Assembly: GCF_003075525.1 (NCBI RefSeq)
Contig: NZ_QDDR01000002.1
Location: 310,001 to 374,000, forward strand
Length of the DNA stretch: 64,000 nucleotides
DNA from: Pararhodobacter aggregans
GTDB taxonomy: Bacteria > Pseudomonadota > Alphaproteobacteria > Rhodobacterales > Rhodobacteraceae
Direction: 5' to 3'
Shown here in pieces: positions 1 to 7,891 of the stretch. The position numbers were made by a program, and so were the translations under genes. The notes under the pieces were generated by a model. The model made no database searches. It saw nothing but the letters and a program-made list of their open reading frames with translations, and had not been told where the DNA came from. Position 1 is the stretch's first letter. Every line of letters begins with the position of its first letter.

Positions 1-277
1 GATGGACCTCAGTTCCGTCTTCGGCGTGCCGCCGCTGACCCCCGAACAGGGCGGCCCGGCCGAGGAACTGGCCCGGCGGCTGACCGGCGACAACGGCCAG
101 CATGTCGTCAGCTACGGCACCGAGGGCGGGCAGTTCCAGGTGCGCGGCTATTCGGCGGTGGTCTGCGGGCCGGGCGACATCGCCCAAGCGCATCAGCCCG
201 ACGAATTCCTGACGCTGGAGCAATTCGCCGCCGGGCAGGCCTTCATGGAAAAGCTGGTCGACGATCTCTGCCAATGA
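1..277 (+). CDS. argE: Acetylornithine deacetylase-like M20 peptidase, C-terminal fragment
   Basis: This is the last 91 or so codons of a gene that begins before the window; the Met at position 2 is taken as internal. The tail GTEGGQFQ, then CGPGDIAQAHQPDEF, is typical of the C-terminal end of ArgE/DapE metallopeptidases, where the His helps bind the metal site. ArgE hydrolyses N-acetylornithine in the cytoplasm. The stop overlaps the next start (ATGA), so it is translationally coupled to the amidotransferase gene. With most of the protein missing, another M20 amidase specificity is possible. Confidence 0.75.
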   Translation, partial: MDLSSVFGVPPLTPEQGGPAEELARRLTGDNGQHVVSYGTEGGQFQVRGYSAVVCGPGDIAQAHQPDEFLTLEQFAAGQAFMEKLVDDLCQ

Positions 278-960
278 GCCGCATCCTGTTGATCGAACAC
301 GGCTATGACGGGCCGACGCCCGACCGTGTGCGGCTGTATCTGGAGCGGACGGGCCGCCCCTACGAGGTGCTGCGCCCCTATCAGGGCGACGCCTTGCCCG
401 ACAGCATGGCGGGCATCGCCGCCGCCGTCATCTATGGCGGCGGGCAGGAGATCTACCAGACCGACCTCTACCCCTATCTGGCGGGCGAACACGCCTTTGC
501 CCGCCGGGCGGTGGCCGCGGATGTGCCGCTTCTGGGCCTTTGTCTGGGGGCGCAATGCATCGCCTATGCGCATGGGGCCGAGGTCGCGCATCGTTCCGAC
601 GGCGCCTATGAATTCGGCTATTACGCGCTGACGCCGACCGAGGCCGGGCGCGCGCTGTTCCCGACCCCGCCGGTCATGCCGCAATGGCATTGGCACGGGT
701 CCGGCGTGCCCGAGGGGGCCGAGGTTCTGGCCGCCTCGCCGCTCTTTCCCAATCAGGCGTTCCGGCTGGGTTCGGCCTGGGGGTTCCAGTTCCACCCTGA
801 GGTCACGCCCGACCTCATGCGCTACTGGCAGGGGCTGGAGGCTGCGCCCTGGGGCAGACCCGGCGCCCAGACCCGGGCCGAACAGGACGCGCTGATGGCC
901 CGTCACGACGCCGAGATCGACCGCTGGTTCAACGCCTTCCTCGCCCGGTTCTTCGCATGA
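274..960 (+). CDS. Class I glutamine amidotransferase-like protein
   Basis: The 228-residue cytoplasmic protein has the triad of class I amidotransferases: the nucleophile elbow GLCLGAQ with Cys90, and FHPEVT with His174 and Glu176. It is a stand-alone domain of the GMP-synthase-like type, with no synthetase domain. Such proteins hydrolyse glutamine or a gamma-glutamyl amide. It overlaps the gene before by 4 bp and shares ATGA with the FAD oxidoreductase after it, so the three form one operon. A role in gamma-glutamyl or amine catabolism fits the context but is inferred. Confidence 0.85.
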   Translation: MSRILLIEHGYDGPTPDRVRLYLERTGRPYEVLRPYQGDALPDSMAGIAAAVIYGGGQEIYQTDLYPYLAGEHAFARRAVAADVPLLGLCLGAQCIAYAHGAEVAHRSDGAYEFGYYALTPTEAGRALFPTPPVMPQWHWHGSGVPEGAEVLAASPLFPNQAFRLGSAWGFQFHPEVTPDLMRYWQGLEAAPWGRPGAQTRAEQDALMARHDAEIDRWFNAFLARFFA

Positions 961-2270
961 ACGACTTCCCCTTCCACAACGGCCTGCCCCCGGAACACCG
1001 CGCGCCGATCCCCCTGGCCTGCGATGTGGTGGTGATCGGCGGCGGCATCGCCGGGATCAGCACCGCCTGGGAGCTGGCGGGCAAGGGATTGCAGGTGGTG
1101 CTCTGCGAGAAGGGCCTTGTCGGGGCCGAGCAATCGGGCCGCAACTGGGGCTGGATCCGGGTGCAGGGCCGTGACCCGGCCGAGATCCCGCTGGTCATCG
1201 AGGCCAAGCGCCTCTGGTCCCGCTGGGCCGAGCGGCTGGGCCCCGATCTGGGCCATCGCATTGTCGGCGTCACCTATCTGGCCGAGAATGACCGCGACCT
1301 GGCCGAGCATGAGGCTTTCATGACCCATGCCAGGGCCCATGATCTCGACACCCGCCGCCTGTCCGCCGCCGAGACGCAGGCGCTGATCCCCGGCGCGACC
1401 GAGGGCCGCTGGCTGGGTGCGCTGCACACCCCCTCCGACGCGCGGGCCGAGCCCTGGGTCGCGGTGCCGATGATGGCCCGGGCGCTGGCACAGGCGGGCG
1501 TGGCGATTCGCGAACATTGCGCGGTGCGGGCGCTGGATATCGAGGGCGGGCAGCTGAGGGGCGTCATCACCGAGGAAGGCCGCATCCGCGCCGATTCGGT
1601 GGTGCTGGCGGGCGGCGCCTGGTCGTCCCTGCTGCTCAGGCTGCACGGGCTGAGCATCCCGCAACTGTCGGTTCTGGCCTCGGTCGGCGCGACCGAGCCG
1701 CTGCCGCTGATCCATGACGGCAACGCCTCGGACAATGAGGTGGGGTTCCGCCGTCGTGCCGATGGCGGCTATTCGCTGGCCGCGCCCAATTCGCATGTCA
1801 TGCCCGTGGGCCCCGATGCCTTCCGCCATTTCGGCGCCTATCTGTCGATCCTGAAGAAGGAATGGCGCACCACGCGGCTCAGGCCGGGCGCGCCCCGCGG
1901 CTGGCCCGATGCCTGGACCACCCCCCGCCGCTGGACAGCCGAGGACCGCAGCCCCTTCGAGGTGACGCGCATCCTCGATCCCGGGCCCGACGCCAAGGCG
2001 CTGGCCAGCGCCGCCAGTGCCTTTTCCGCCGCCTTTCCGCAGCTGGGACCGATCCGCTACCGCGCCACCTGGGGCGGGCTGATCGACACGATGCCGGATG
2101 TGGTGCCGATCCTCGATCAGGTGCCGGGCCTGCCCGGACTGGTCCTGGGCACCGGGCTGTCGGGGCATGGCTTCGGGATCGGGCCCGCCGTGGGGCGGGT
2201 GCTGGCGGAGCTGGCGACCGGGGGCGATCCGGGGCACGATCTGTCGGCCTTCCGCTACGGCCGGTTCTGA
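957..2270 (+). CDS. FAD-dependent oxidoreductase, DAO (amine/amino acid oxidase) family
   Basis: The 437-residue protein has an N-terminal Rossmann dinucleotide fold (VVVIGGGIAGISTAWEL, about residues 23-39) and an acidic residue at the end of strand two (CEKG). A C-terminal Gly-rich FAD segment reads TGLSGHGFGIGPAVG. The layout is that of the glycine oxidase / D-amino acid dehydrogenase / gamma-glutamylputrescine oxidase superfamily. It probably oxidises a primary or secondary amine or amino acid with FAD. The start overlaps the amidotransferase stop, and three amide hydrolase genes follow. Exact substrate is unknown. Confidence 0.85.
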   Translation: MNDFPFHNGLPPEHRAPIPLACDVVVIGGGIAGISTAWELAGKGLQVVLCEKGLVGAEQSGRNWGWIRVQGRDPAEIPLVIEAKRLWSRWAERLGPDLGHRIVGVTYLAENDRDLAEHEAFMTHARAHDLDTRRLSAAETQALIPGATEGRWLGALHTPSDARAEPWVAVPMMARALAQAGVAIREHCAVRALDIEGGQLRGVITEEGRIRADSVVLAGGAWSSLLLRLHGLSIPQLSVLASVGATEPLPLIHDGNASDNEVGFRRRADGGYSLAAPNSHVMPVGPDAFRHFGAYLSILKKEWRTTRLRPGAPRGWPDAWTTPRRWTAEDRSPFEVTRILDPGPDAKALASAASAFSAAFPQLGPIRYRATWGGLIDTMPDVVPILDQVPGLPGLVLGTGLSGHGFGIGPAVGRVLAELATGGDPGHDLSAFRYGRF

Positions 2271-2348
2271 GCCGGGGCGCGCAGAGCAGCCTTGCGATAC
2301 GGCCCGATCCGCGCCACGTTAACATGTGAAGAACCCGAAGGAGCCGCC

Positions 2349-3521
2349 ATGCCAATCCGCAACCGCCTCGCCGAACTTCACCCCGAGATCACCGCCTGGC
2401 GCCACGATCTGCACGAGAACCCCGAACTGATGTACGACCTGCCCCGCACCTCGGGCGTGGTGGCGGCCAAACTGCAGGAGTTCGGCTGCGACGAGGTGGT
2501 GCCGGGGATCGGCGTGTCCGGCGTGGTCGGCGTGATCCGCGGGCGCAAGACGGGTTCGGGCAAGGTCATCGGCTTTCGCGCCGACATGGACGCGCTGCCG
2601 ATCACCGAGGCCACGGGCCTCGGCTTTGCGTCGAAGACCCCCGGCAAGATGCACGCCTGCGGCCATGACGGCCATACCTCGATCCTCTTGGGCGCCGCCA
2701 AGTATCTGGCCGAGACGCGGAATTTCGACGGCACCGTGGTGCTGGCCTTCCAGCCCGCCGAAGAGGGCGGGGCAGGCGGCAAGGCGATGGTCGATGACGG
2801 GCTGATGGACCGCTGGAACGTGCAGGAGATCTATGGCCTGCACAACATGCCCGGCGAGCCGGTCGGCACCTTCGCCATCCGCGAGGGGGCGCTGCTGGCC
2901 TCGGCCGATGAATTCGAGATCACGGTGACGGGCAAGGGCGGCCATGCGGCGATGCCCCATGCCGCAATCGACACGACGCTGGTCGCCAGCCATATCGTCA
3001 TCGCCCTGCAATCCATCGTCGCGCGCAACATCGACCCCTTGGGCTCGGTCGTGGTGACGGTGGGCAGCTTCCACACCGATTCGGTCGTCTCGAACGTCAT
3101 CGCCCATGAGGTCACGCTCAAGGGCACGGTCCGCACGCTGGACCCCGAGCTGCGCAAGCTGGCGCATGAGCGGATCATGGCGCTGGTGCCGATGACGGCC
3201 CAGGCCTATGGCGCCACGGCCGAGGTGGATTTCCGCTGGGGCTATCCGGTGACGATGAACCACCCCGAGCAGACCCAATTCGCCGCCGATTGCGCGGCCG
3301 AGGTGGTGGGCGAGGCCAATGTCGACCGCGACACCCGGCCGGTGATGCCCGCCGAGGATTTCGCCTTCATGCTCGAGGCCCGGCCCGGCGCTTATATCTT
3401 CCTCGGCAATGGCGACACGCCGATGTGCCACCACCCCGCCTATCGCTTCGATGACGAGGCGATCCCGGTCGGATGCTCGTGGTTCGTGACCCTCGCCGAA
3501 CGCCGGATGCCCCTGGAGTAA
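2349..3521 (+). CDS. M20 family amidohydrolase (hippurate hydrolase type), copy 1 of 3
   Basis: The 390-residue M20D-type metallohydrolase carries the metal motifs FRADMDALPI, ACGHDGHTS and PAEEGG, and an intact dimerisation domain. Members cleave N-acyl amino acids such as hippurate or indole-acetyl conjugates. The start at 2349 is chosen because GAAGGAG lies just upstream and MPIRNRLAELHPEI aligns with the starts of the two following paralogs; the reading frame stays open further upstream. About 80 bp separate it from the FAD oxidoreductase. It is the first of three tandem copies separated by 5-12 bp. Confidence 0.9.
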   Translation: MPIRNRLAELHPEITAWRHDLHENPELMYDLPRTSGVVAAKLQEFGCDEVVPGIGVSGVVGVIRGRKTGSGKVIGFRADMDALPITEATGLGFASKTPGKMHACGHDGHTSILLGAAKYLAETRNFDGTVVLAFQPAEEGGAGGKAMVDDGLMDRWNVQEIYGLHNMPGEPVGTFAIREGALLASADEFEITVTGKGGHAAMPHAAIDTTLVASHIVIALQSIVARNIDPLGSVVVTVGSFHTDSVVSNVIAHEVTLKGTVRTLDPELRKLAHERIMALVPMTAQAYGATAEVDFRWGYPVTMNHPEQTQFAADCAAEVVGEANVDRDTRPVMPAEDFAFMLEARPGAYIFLGNGDTPMCHHPAYRFDDEAIPVGCSWFVTLAERRMPLE

Positions 3522-3526
3522 CGCCC

Positions 3527-4696
3527 ATGCCCGTGAAGAACCGTTTCGCCGACTGGCTGCCCGAGATCGCCGCCTGGCGGCAGGATTTCCACGCCCATCC
3601 CGAATTGAGGTTCGACCTTCCCCGAACGTCGGGCCGGGTCGCCGAGCTGCTGCGCAGCTTCGGGGTGGACGAGATCACCGAAGGCGTCGGCCAGTCCGGC
3701 GTCGTCGCGGTCATCAGGGGGCGCCAGACCGGCTCGGGCCGGGTGCTGGGTTTCCGCGCCGACATGGACGCGCTGCCGATCCATGAGGCGACGGGCCTGC
3801 CCCATGCCTCGACCGAGGCGGGCAAGATGCATGCCTGCGGTCATGACGGCCATACGGCCATGCTGCTGGGCGCGGCCAGATATCTGGCCGAGACGCGGAA
3901 TTTCGACGGCACGGTTGTCCTGGCCTTCCAGCCGGCCGAGGAGATGGGCGGCGGCGCCAAGGCCATGGTCGAGGATGGGCTGATGGAGCGCTGGGGCATT
4001 CAGGAGGTCTACGGCCTGCACAACCGCCCGAACCAGCCGCTCGGCTCCTTCGCGGTGAAGCCCGGCCCGGTGCTGGCGGCGGCCGATTTCTTCGAGATCG
4101 CGGTGCGCGGCAAGGGCGGCCACGGGGCGATGCCGCATCTGGCGGCGGACACCACGCTCGCCGCCGCCGCCGTGGTCATGGCTCTGCAACAGGTGGTGGC
4201 GCGCAATGTCCCGGCGCTGCAACCGGCGGTCCTGTCGGTCACCGGCATGGCGACCGACACGATGGCGCATAACGTGATCCCTGATGCGGTGCGGCTGACC
4301 GGCACCGTGCGGACCTTCGACGTGCCGACCAAGATGCTCATCAAGGAGCGCATCGCCGCCATCGCCCGCGCCACCGCCGAGGCCTATGGCGCCACCGCCA
4401 CGCTGACCTATCAGGACGGCGTGTTGCCCACGATCAACTCGGGCCCCGAGGCCGAGGTGGCGCTCTCCGCCGCGCAGGCCGTCTCGGCCGAGATCGACAC
4501 GGCTTTCGAGCCCTCGATGGGCGGCGAGGATTTCGCCGACATGCTGGCGGTGCGCCCCGGGGCCTTCGTCTTTCTCGGTATCGGCCCCTCGGCCGATCTG
4601 CACCACCCGGAATATGAATTCAACGACGAGGCGATCCCGGCCGGTTGCTCCTGGTTCGCCACGCTTGCCGAACAGCGCATGCCGCTTTCGGCCTGA
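3527..4696 (+). CDS. M20 family amidohydrolase, copy 2 of 3
   Basis: This 389-residue paralog starts 5 bp after copy 1. It has the same fold and motifs: FRADMDALPI, ACGHDGHTA, and the glutamate pair, here as PAEEMGGG. The start MPVKNRFADWLPEI matches copy 3 almost exactly. The middle domain and the C-terminal part, around PSMGGEDFADM, differ most from the other two, which suggests a different acyl specificity. By eye, copies 1 and 3 resemble each other more than either resembles copy 2. It is expected to be a cytoplasmic Zn/Mn-dependent amidase. Confidence 0.9.
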   Translation: MPVKNRFADWLPEIAAWRQDFHAHPELRFDLPRTSGRVAELLRSFGVDEITEGVGQSGVVAVIRGRQTGSGRVLGFRADMDALPIHEATGLPHASTEAGKMHACGHDGHTAMLLGAARYLAETRNFDGTVVLAFQPAEEMGGGAKAMVEDGLMERWGIQEVYGLHNRPNQPLGSFAVKPGPVLAAADFFEIAVRGKGGHGAMPHLAADTTLAAAAVVMALQQVVARNVPALQPAVLSVTGMATDTMAHNVIPDAVRLTGTVRTFDVPTKMLIKERIAAIARATAEAYGATATLTYQDGVLPTINSGPEAEVALSAAQAVSAEIDTAFEPSMGGEDFADMLAVRPGAFVFLGIGPSADLHHPEYEFNDEAIPAGCSWFATLAEQRMPLSA

Positions 4697-4708
4697 AAGG
4701 AGACAGAC

Positions 4709-5869
4709 ATGCCCGTCAAGAACCGCTTCGCCGAATTGCTGCCCGAGATCACCGCCTGGCGCCGCGATTTCCACGAGAACCCGGAACTTCTGTTCGACAC
4801 CCACCGCACCGCCGGCATCGTCGCCGAAAAGCTGCGCGCCTTCGGCTGCGACGAGGTGACGGAAGGCATCGGGCGCACCGGCGTCGTCGGGGTGATCCGG
4901 GGCAGGGCCCAGGGCTCGGGCAAGGTGATCGGGCTGCGCGCCGACATGGACGCCCTGCCGATCTATGAGGCGACGGGGGCCGAGCACGCCTCGAAGACGC
5001 CGGGCAAGATGCACGCCTGCGGCCATGACGGGCATACGGCGATGCTGCTGGGCGCCGCCAAGTACCTGGCCGAGACGCGGAATTTCGACGGGACCGTGGT
5101 GGTGATCTTCCAGCCCGCCGAAGAGGGCGGCGGCGGCGGCAAGGTCATGTGTGATGATGGCTTGATGGAGCGTTGGGGCATTCAGGAGGTCTACGGCATG
5201 CACAACATGCCGGGCCTGCCGCTGGGCAGTTTCGCGATCCGCGAGGGCGCCTTCTTTGCCGCCACCGACACCTTCCGGATCGAAGTCGAGGGGCTGGGCG
5301 GCCATGCCGCCAAACCGCACGAGACCATCGACACAACGGTCGTCGCCGCGCAGATGGTGACGGCCCTGCAGACCGTGGCCAGCCGCAACCACGATCCGGT
5401 GAAGAATCTCGTCGTCTCGGTCACCTCGTTTCGCACCGAATCCGAGGCTTTCAACGTCATCCCCCAGCATGTCGAGCTGAGGGGCACGGTGCGGACCATG
5501 GACCCCGAGACCCGCGCCATGGCCGAGAAACGCATCACCGCGCTCTGCACCGGCGTCGCCGCGGCCTTCGGCGCCGAAGCGCGGGTCGAGTATATCAAGG
5601 GCTATCCGGTGATGGTGAACAGCCCCGAACAGACCGAGTTTGCGGCCCGCGTGGCCGAGAAGGTCGCGGGATCCTGCGCCCCCGCACCCCTGATCATGGG
5701 CGGCGAGGATTTCGCCTTCATGCTCGAGGAGCGTCCGGGCGCCTATATCCTGGTCGGCAACGGCGACACGGCGATGGTGCACCACCCGAAATACGATTTC
5801 GACGACAATGCGATCCCGGCGGGCTGCTCGTGGTGGGCCGAGATCGTCGAGCAGCGCATGCCGGTTTGA
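4709..5869 (+). CDS. M20 family amidohydrolase, copy 3 of 3
   Basis: This 386-residue paralog starts 12 bp after copy 2, behind AAAGGAGAC. It contains LRADMDALPI, ACGHDGHTA and PAEEGGGGG, so all metal ligands and the catalytic Glu are present. MGGEDFAFM near the C-terminus is the usual M20D metal-site segment. It is the last gene of the left-hand catabolic operon and is followed by a composite repeat and an intrinsic terminator. Three intact copies side by side suggest divided substrate range rather than a recent duplication in decay. Confidence 0.9.
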   Translation: MPVKNRFAELLPEITAWRRDFHENPELLFDTHRTAGIVAEKLRAFGCDEVTEGIGRTGVVGVIRGRAQGSGKVIGLRADMDALPIYEATGAEHASKTPGKMHACGHDGHTAMLLGAAKYLAETRNFDGTVVVIFQPAEEGGGGGKVMCDDGLMERWGIQEVYGMHNMPGLPLGSFAIREGAFFAATDTFRIEVEGLGGHAAKPHETIDTTVVAAQMVTALQTVASRNHDPVKNLVVSVTSFRTESEAFNVIPQHVELRGTVRTMDPETRAMAEKRITALCTGVAAAFGAEARVEYIKGYPVMVNSPEQTEFAARVAEKVAGSCAPAPLIMGGEDFAFMLEERPGAYILVGNGDTAMVHHPKYDFDDNAIPAGCSWWAEIVEQRMPV

Positions 5870-5891
5870 CATGACCGGGCTGGCGGAAGCG

Positions 5892-5905
5892 GGGGGCCAG
5901 CCCCC
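5892..5905 (+). other. GGGGGC-CA-GCCCCC hairpin at start of composite repeat copy 1
   Basis: A perfect 6-bp GC stem lies 22 bp after the M20 copy 3 stop. The same GGGGGGCCAGCCCCC core, with a longer 9-bp stem, lies 10 bp after the moaA stop (62571-62590). It forms the first part of the composite element described for 5995-6124. It has no T-tract, so on its own it is more likely an RNA 3'-end structure than an intrinsic terminator. Confidence 0.55.
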
Positions 5906-5994
5906 TCGGCTCCCGGCCGCGCCACGGGCGCGGCGTTCGAGGCTGAAACGCGCCACTGGCGCGTTTCCGAGACGCCGCTCACCCCCCTTTGGAA

Positions 5995-6078
5995 ACCCCC
6001 GAGGATATTTAGAGAACAAAGATGAAAGTTAAGAGGGCGTTAAGCCGCCTTCTTTGTTCCCTAAATATCCTCGGGGGT
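5995..6078. repeat. Intergenic palindrome with CtrA-like box in its loop, copy 1
   Basis: The arms begin ACCCCCGAGGATATTT and end AAATATCCTCGGGGGT. About 28 of 30 arm positions pair, and the apical loop is about 24 nt. A second copy lies at 62629-62712 with left arm and loop almost identical, and both are preceded by CCCCCTTTGG. The arm motif is, to my knowledge, common between genes in Rhodobacteraceae. The element sits between the M20 operon and the convergent tonB gene. Confidence 0.85.
6029..6043. promoter_or_regulatory. TTAA-N7-TTAA (CtrA-consensus) box in the repeat loop, copy 1
   Basis: The sequence TTAAGAGGGCGTTAA is an exact match to the alphaproteobacterial CtrA consensus TTAA-N7-TTAA. 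It occupies the apical loop of the 5995-6078 palindrome and is unchanged in the second copy (62663-62677). No promoter or gene start is visibly served by it, since the neighbours converge here. Binding by CtrA is inferred from the consensus only. Confidence 0.45.
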
Positions 6079-6095
6079 GAATTGGCCGCAGGCCA

Positions 6096-6124
6096 AGAGG
6101 GGGCAGACGGCCCCCTCTCTTTTT
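6096..6124 (+). terminator. Intrinsic terminator of the M20 operon
   Basis: A perfect 9-bp stem AGAGGGGGC / GCCCCCTCT with loop AGACG is followed by CTTTTT. The T-tract is on the plus strand, so it ends transcripts from the amidohydrolase genes just before the convergent tonB stop. The same stem-loop core recurs downstream of moaA at 62805-62828. Confidence 0.8.
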
Positions 6125-6129
6125 CCCTC

Positions 6130-7119
6130 TCAGCGTCCGACGAATTCGAACGAGAATTGCCGTTGCGCGCCGTCGGGCGGGGCGGGGAACGGGGCGGCGC
6201 GGCGGATGTGGTCGAGCGCCGCCTGATCCAGCGCGGCGCTGCCCGAGGCGCGGGCGATCTGCACCCCCGCCAGCCCGCCGCCTGCACCGATGGTGAAGGC
6301 GACCACCGCCGTGCCCCGCGCGTTGACCCGGGCGCGGCGGACCCGCTGGATGCGCTGCATCACCTGGCCCGGGTAGTTCGAGGCCGCGGCATTGCCCGGC
6401 GCGGCGGCCGCCGCCTGTCGGGGAGCGGCGCGGGCTGCCGTGGCCTGTTGCTGGCCCTGGTCCGAGCCGCGCCTCGCGTCGCGGTCGGAATCGCCCGCGG
6501 ACTGGGCGGCGCTGGCCTGTTGCGGCGGGCGCCGGGTCTCGGGGTCGGGGCGGCGTTGCGGACGGGGGGTGTCGGCGGCGGCGATCTGCACCTCGACCTC
6601 GGGTGTGGGGGCGGTGGTCGGCGGGGTGACGGGCGCGGCGGCGGCGAGGGGTGTGGCTTGCGTCGCGGCGGGCGGGGTGGCGGGCGAGCTTGCCACCGGG
6701 GTCGCGGCGGGGGCGGCGGTCACCGTGGGGGTCTCGCTGGCCGGGGGGGCGGTTTCGGGCGCGGTTTCGGCCTGGGTCCGGGGCGCGGCGACCGGGGGTG
6801 TTGCCGGGGCCTCGACCGCCTCGGTCGCGGCCGGGGGCGTGTCGCTGGTCGCGGCCCGGGGCGCCACCGGGGGCGGTGTCGGGGCGGCTTCGGCCGGGGT
6901 TTCCGGCACAGCCTCGGCCGCCTGCGAGGGCAGGGCGCCGCGGGTGAAGTCGCGGAAATCATTGCCGAGCGCGGCGATCTCGGCCACGCCGCCGCCTTCG
7001 ATCATCAGCGACTCGCCGCGCCCGGCGAAGCCCGCCAGCACCGCGGCATGGGCGGCGAGCGACAGGGCTCCGGCGACGACCAGCGCCGGCCAGGCGGGTT
7101 CGGTGCGGGCAAAGCTCAT
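6130..7119 (-). CDS. tonB: TonB-family energy transducer
   Basis: The 329-residue protein has a single N-terminal membrane anchor (about residues 11-30). A long Pro/Ala/Thr-rich periplasmic spacer (about 65-240) and a C-terminal TonB domain follow, with YPGQVMQRIQRVRRARVN and the final FSFEFVGR. It transmits proton-motive energy from ExbB/ExbD to outer membrane receptors, here most likely the heme receptor at 12985. The start overlaps the stop of the upstream exbD by ATGA. It is the last gene of the exbB-exbD-exbD-tonB operon. Confidence 0.9.
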   Translation of the reverse strand: MSFARTEPAWPALVVAGALSLAAHAAVLAGFAGRGESLMIEGGGVAEIAALGNDFRDFTRGALPSQAAEAVPETPAEAAPTPPPVAPRAATSDTPPAATEAVEAPATPPVAAPRTQAETAPETAPPASETPTVTAAPAATPVASSPATPPAATQATPLAAAAPVTPPTTAPTPEVEVQIAAADTPRPQRRPDPETRRPPQQASAAQSAGDSDRDARRGSDQGQQQATAARAAPRQAAAAAPGNAAASNYPGQVMQRIQRVRRARVNARGTAVVAFTIGAGGGLAGVQIARASGSAALDQAALDHIRRAAPFPAPPDGAQRQFSFEFVGR

Positions 7120-7514
7120 TCGAGGGCCCTTTCTCCCAACAGGACGACCCGTTCCGCCCCGGCGCCGCGCAGCCCCTCGGCGAGGGACACGACCAGCGCC
7201 GCGGGCGCCGCCCGGTCGACCAGCAGGCGGGCGACGCGCGGTTCGGGCAGGGTTTCCAGATAGGCCAGCGCACCCGCTTCGGGCGTGTCCGGCCAGTCGA
7301 TGCCGTCGATGCGCAGCCCGCCCTCGGCGGTGATGACCAGCGCCTCGGGCGGGGCGCGGGTTTCCAGCTCGGCGATGCTGACCAGCGTCACCGAGGGATC
7401 GGGCGAGGGGGCGATGGTCCCGGCGATCAGGAAGAAGATCAGCATCAGGAAGACGATGTTGATAAGCCCGATGGTCGGCTCGCCCTTGCTGCGGGTGGGT
7501 GTGGCGGCTCTCAT
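7116..7514 (-). CDS. ExbD-family protein with Asp-to-Asn change in the membrane helix
   Basis: The 132-residue protein has a cytoplasmic N-terminus, one transmembrane helix and a periplasmic domain, as in ExbD/TolR. Where ExbD carries its essential protonatable Asp, this helix reads GLINIVFLMLIFF, with Asn. The neighbouring ExbD (7511-7891) has Asp at the aligned place. It may form a mixed ExbD pair with that neighbour, or play a structural or regulatory role. It overlaps both neighbours by 4 bp. The fold is clear; a proton-carrying function is doubtful. Confidence 0.85.
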   Translation of the reverse strand: MRAATPTRSKGEPTIGLINIVFLMLIFFLIAGTIAPSPDPSVTLVSIAELETRAPPEALVITAEGGLRIDGIDWPDTPEAGALAYLETLPEPRVARLLVDRAAPAALVVSLAEGLRGAGAERVVLLGERALE

Positions 7515-7891
7515 CCTAGCACCCGCACGGCGAAGGGCGCCCCGCGCAGCGCGGCCAGGATATCGACCAGGCGCTGCGCCTCGACGCCCTCGGCCAGCGC
7601 GATCAGCGCCGTGCCTTCGGGTCCGGCAAGCTCGGTCAGCGCGGCGCGGAGGTCCTCGAGCGGGATGTCGCGGGCGTTGAGGCGCAGCGACTCGGCGCCG
7701 AGCTGGACAAAGGCGGGCGGCGTCTCGGCGCTGCCCGCGCCCTGCGGCGCAGCGGTCAGCTCCAGCTCGCCCAGCTTGGTGAAGGTCGAGGTCAGCATGA
7801 AGAACAGCAGCAGCAGGAAGATCACGTCGATCAGCGAGGTAAGCGACAGGCCGCGCCGTCGGGGCGCGGGCATCAGGCGGCTGTCAGCCAT
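7511..7891 (-). CDS. exbD: Biopolymer transporter ExbD
   Basis: The 126-residue protein begins with a basic N-terminus (APRRRGLSLTS). One membrane helix, SLIDVIFLLLLFFML, contains the conserved Asp required for proton flow, and a small periplasmic domain follows. With ExbB it forms the proton channel that powers TonB. It overlaps exbB by 8 bp and the second exbD-like gene by 4 bp. Confidence 0.9.
   Translation of the reverse strand: MADSRLMPAPRRRGLSLTSLIDVIFLLLLFFMLTSTFTKLGELELTAAPQGAGSAETPPAFVQLGAESLRLNARDIPLEDLRAALTELAGPEGTALIALAEGVEAQRLVDILAALRGAPFAVRVLG

Noticed and set aside
3440-6019. An 859-codon open frame on the minus strand
   Set aside because: It shadows the M20 paralogs; its internal repetition only mirrors their duplication.
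6022-6081. Short frames starting MKVKRALS in both palindrome copies (also from 62656)
   Set aside because: The shared start comes from the repeat itself. There is no ribosome binding site, the downstream reading frames diverge, and the frame runs through a hairpin.
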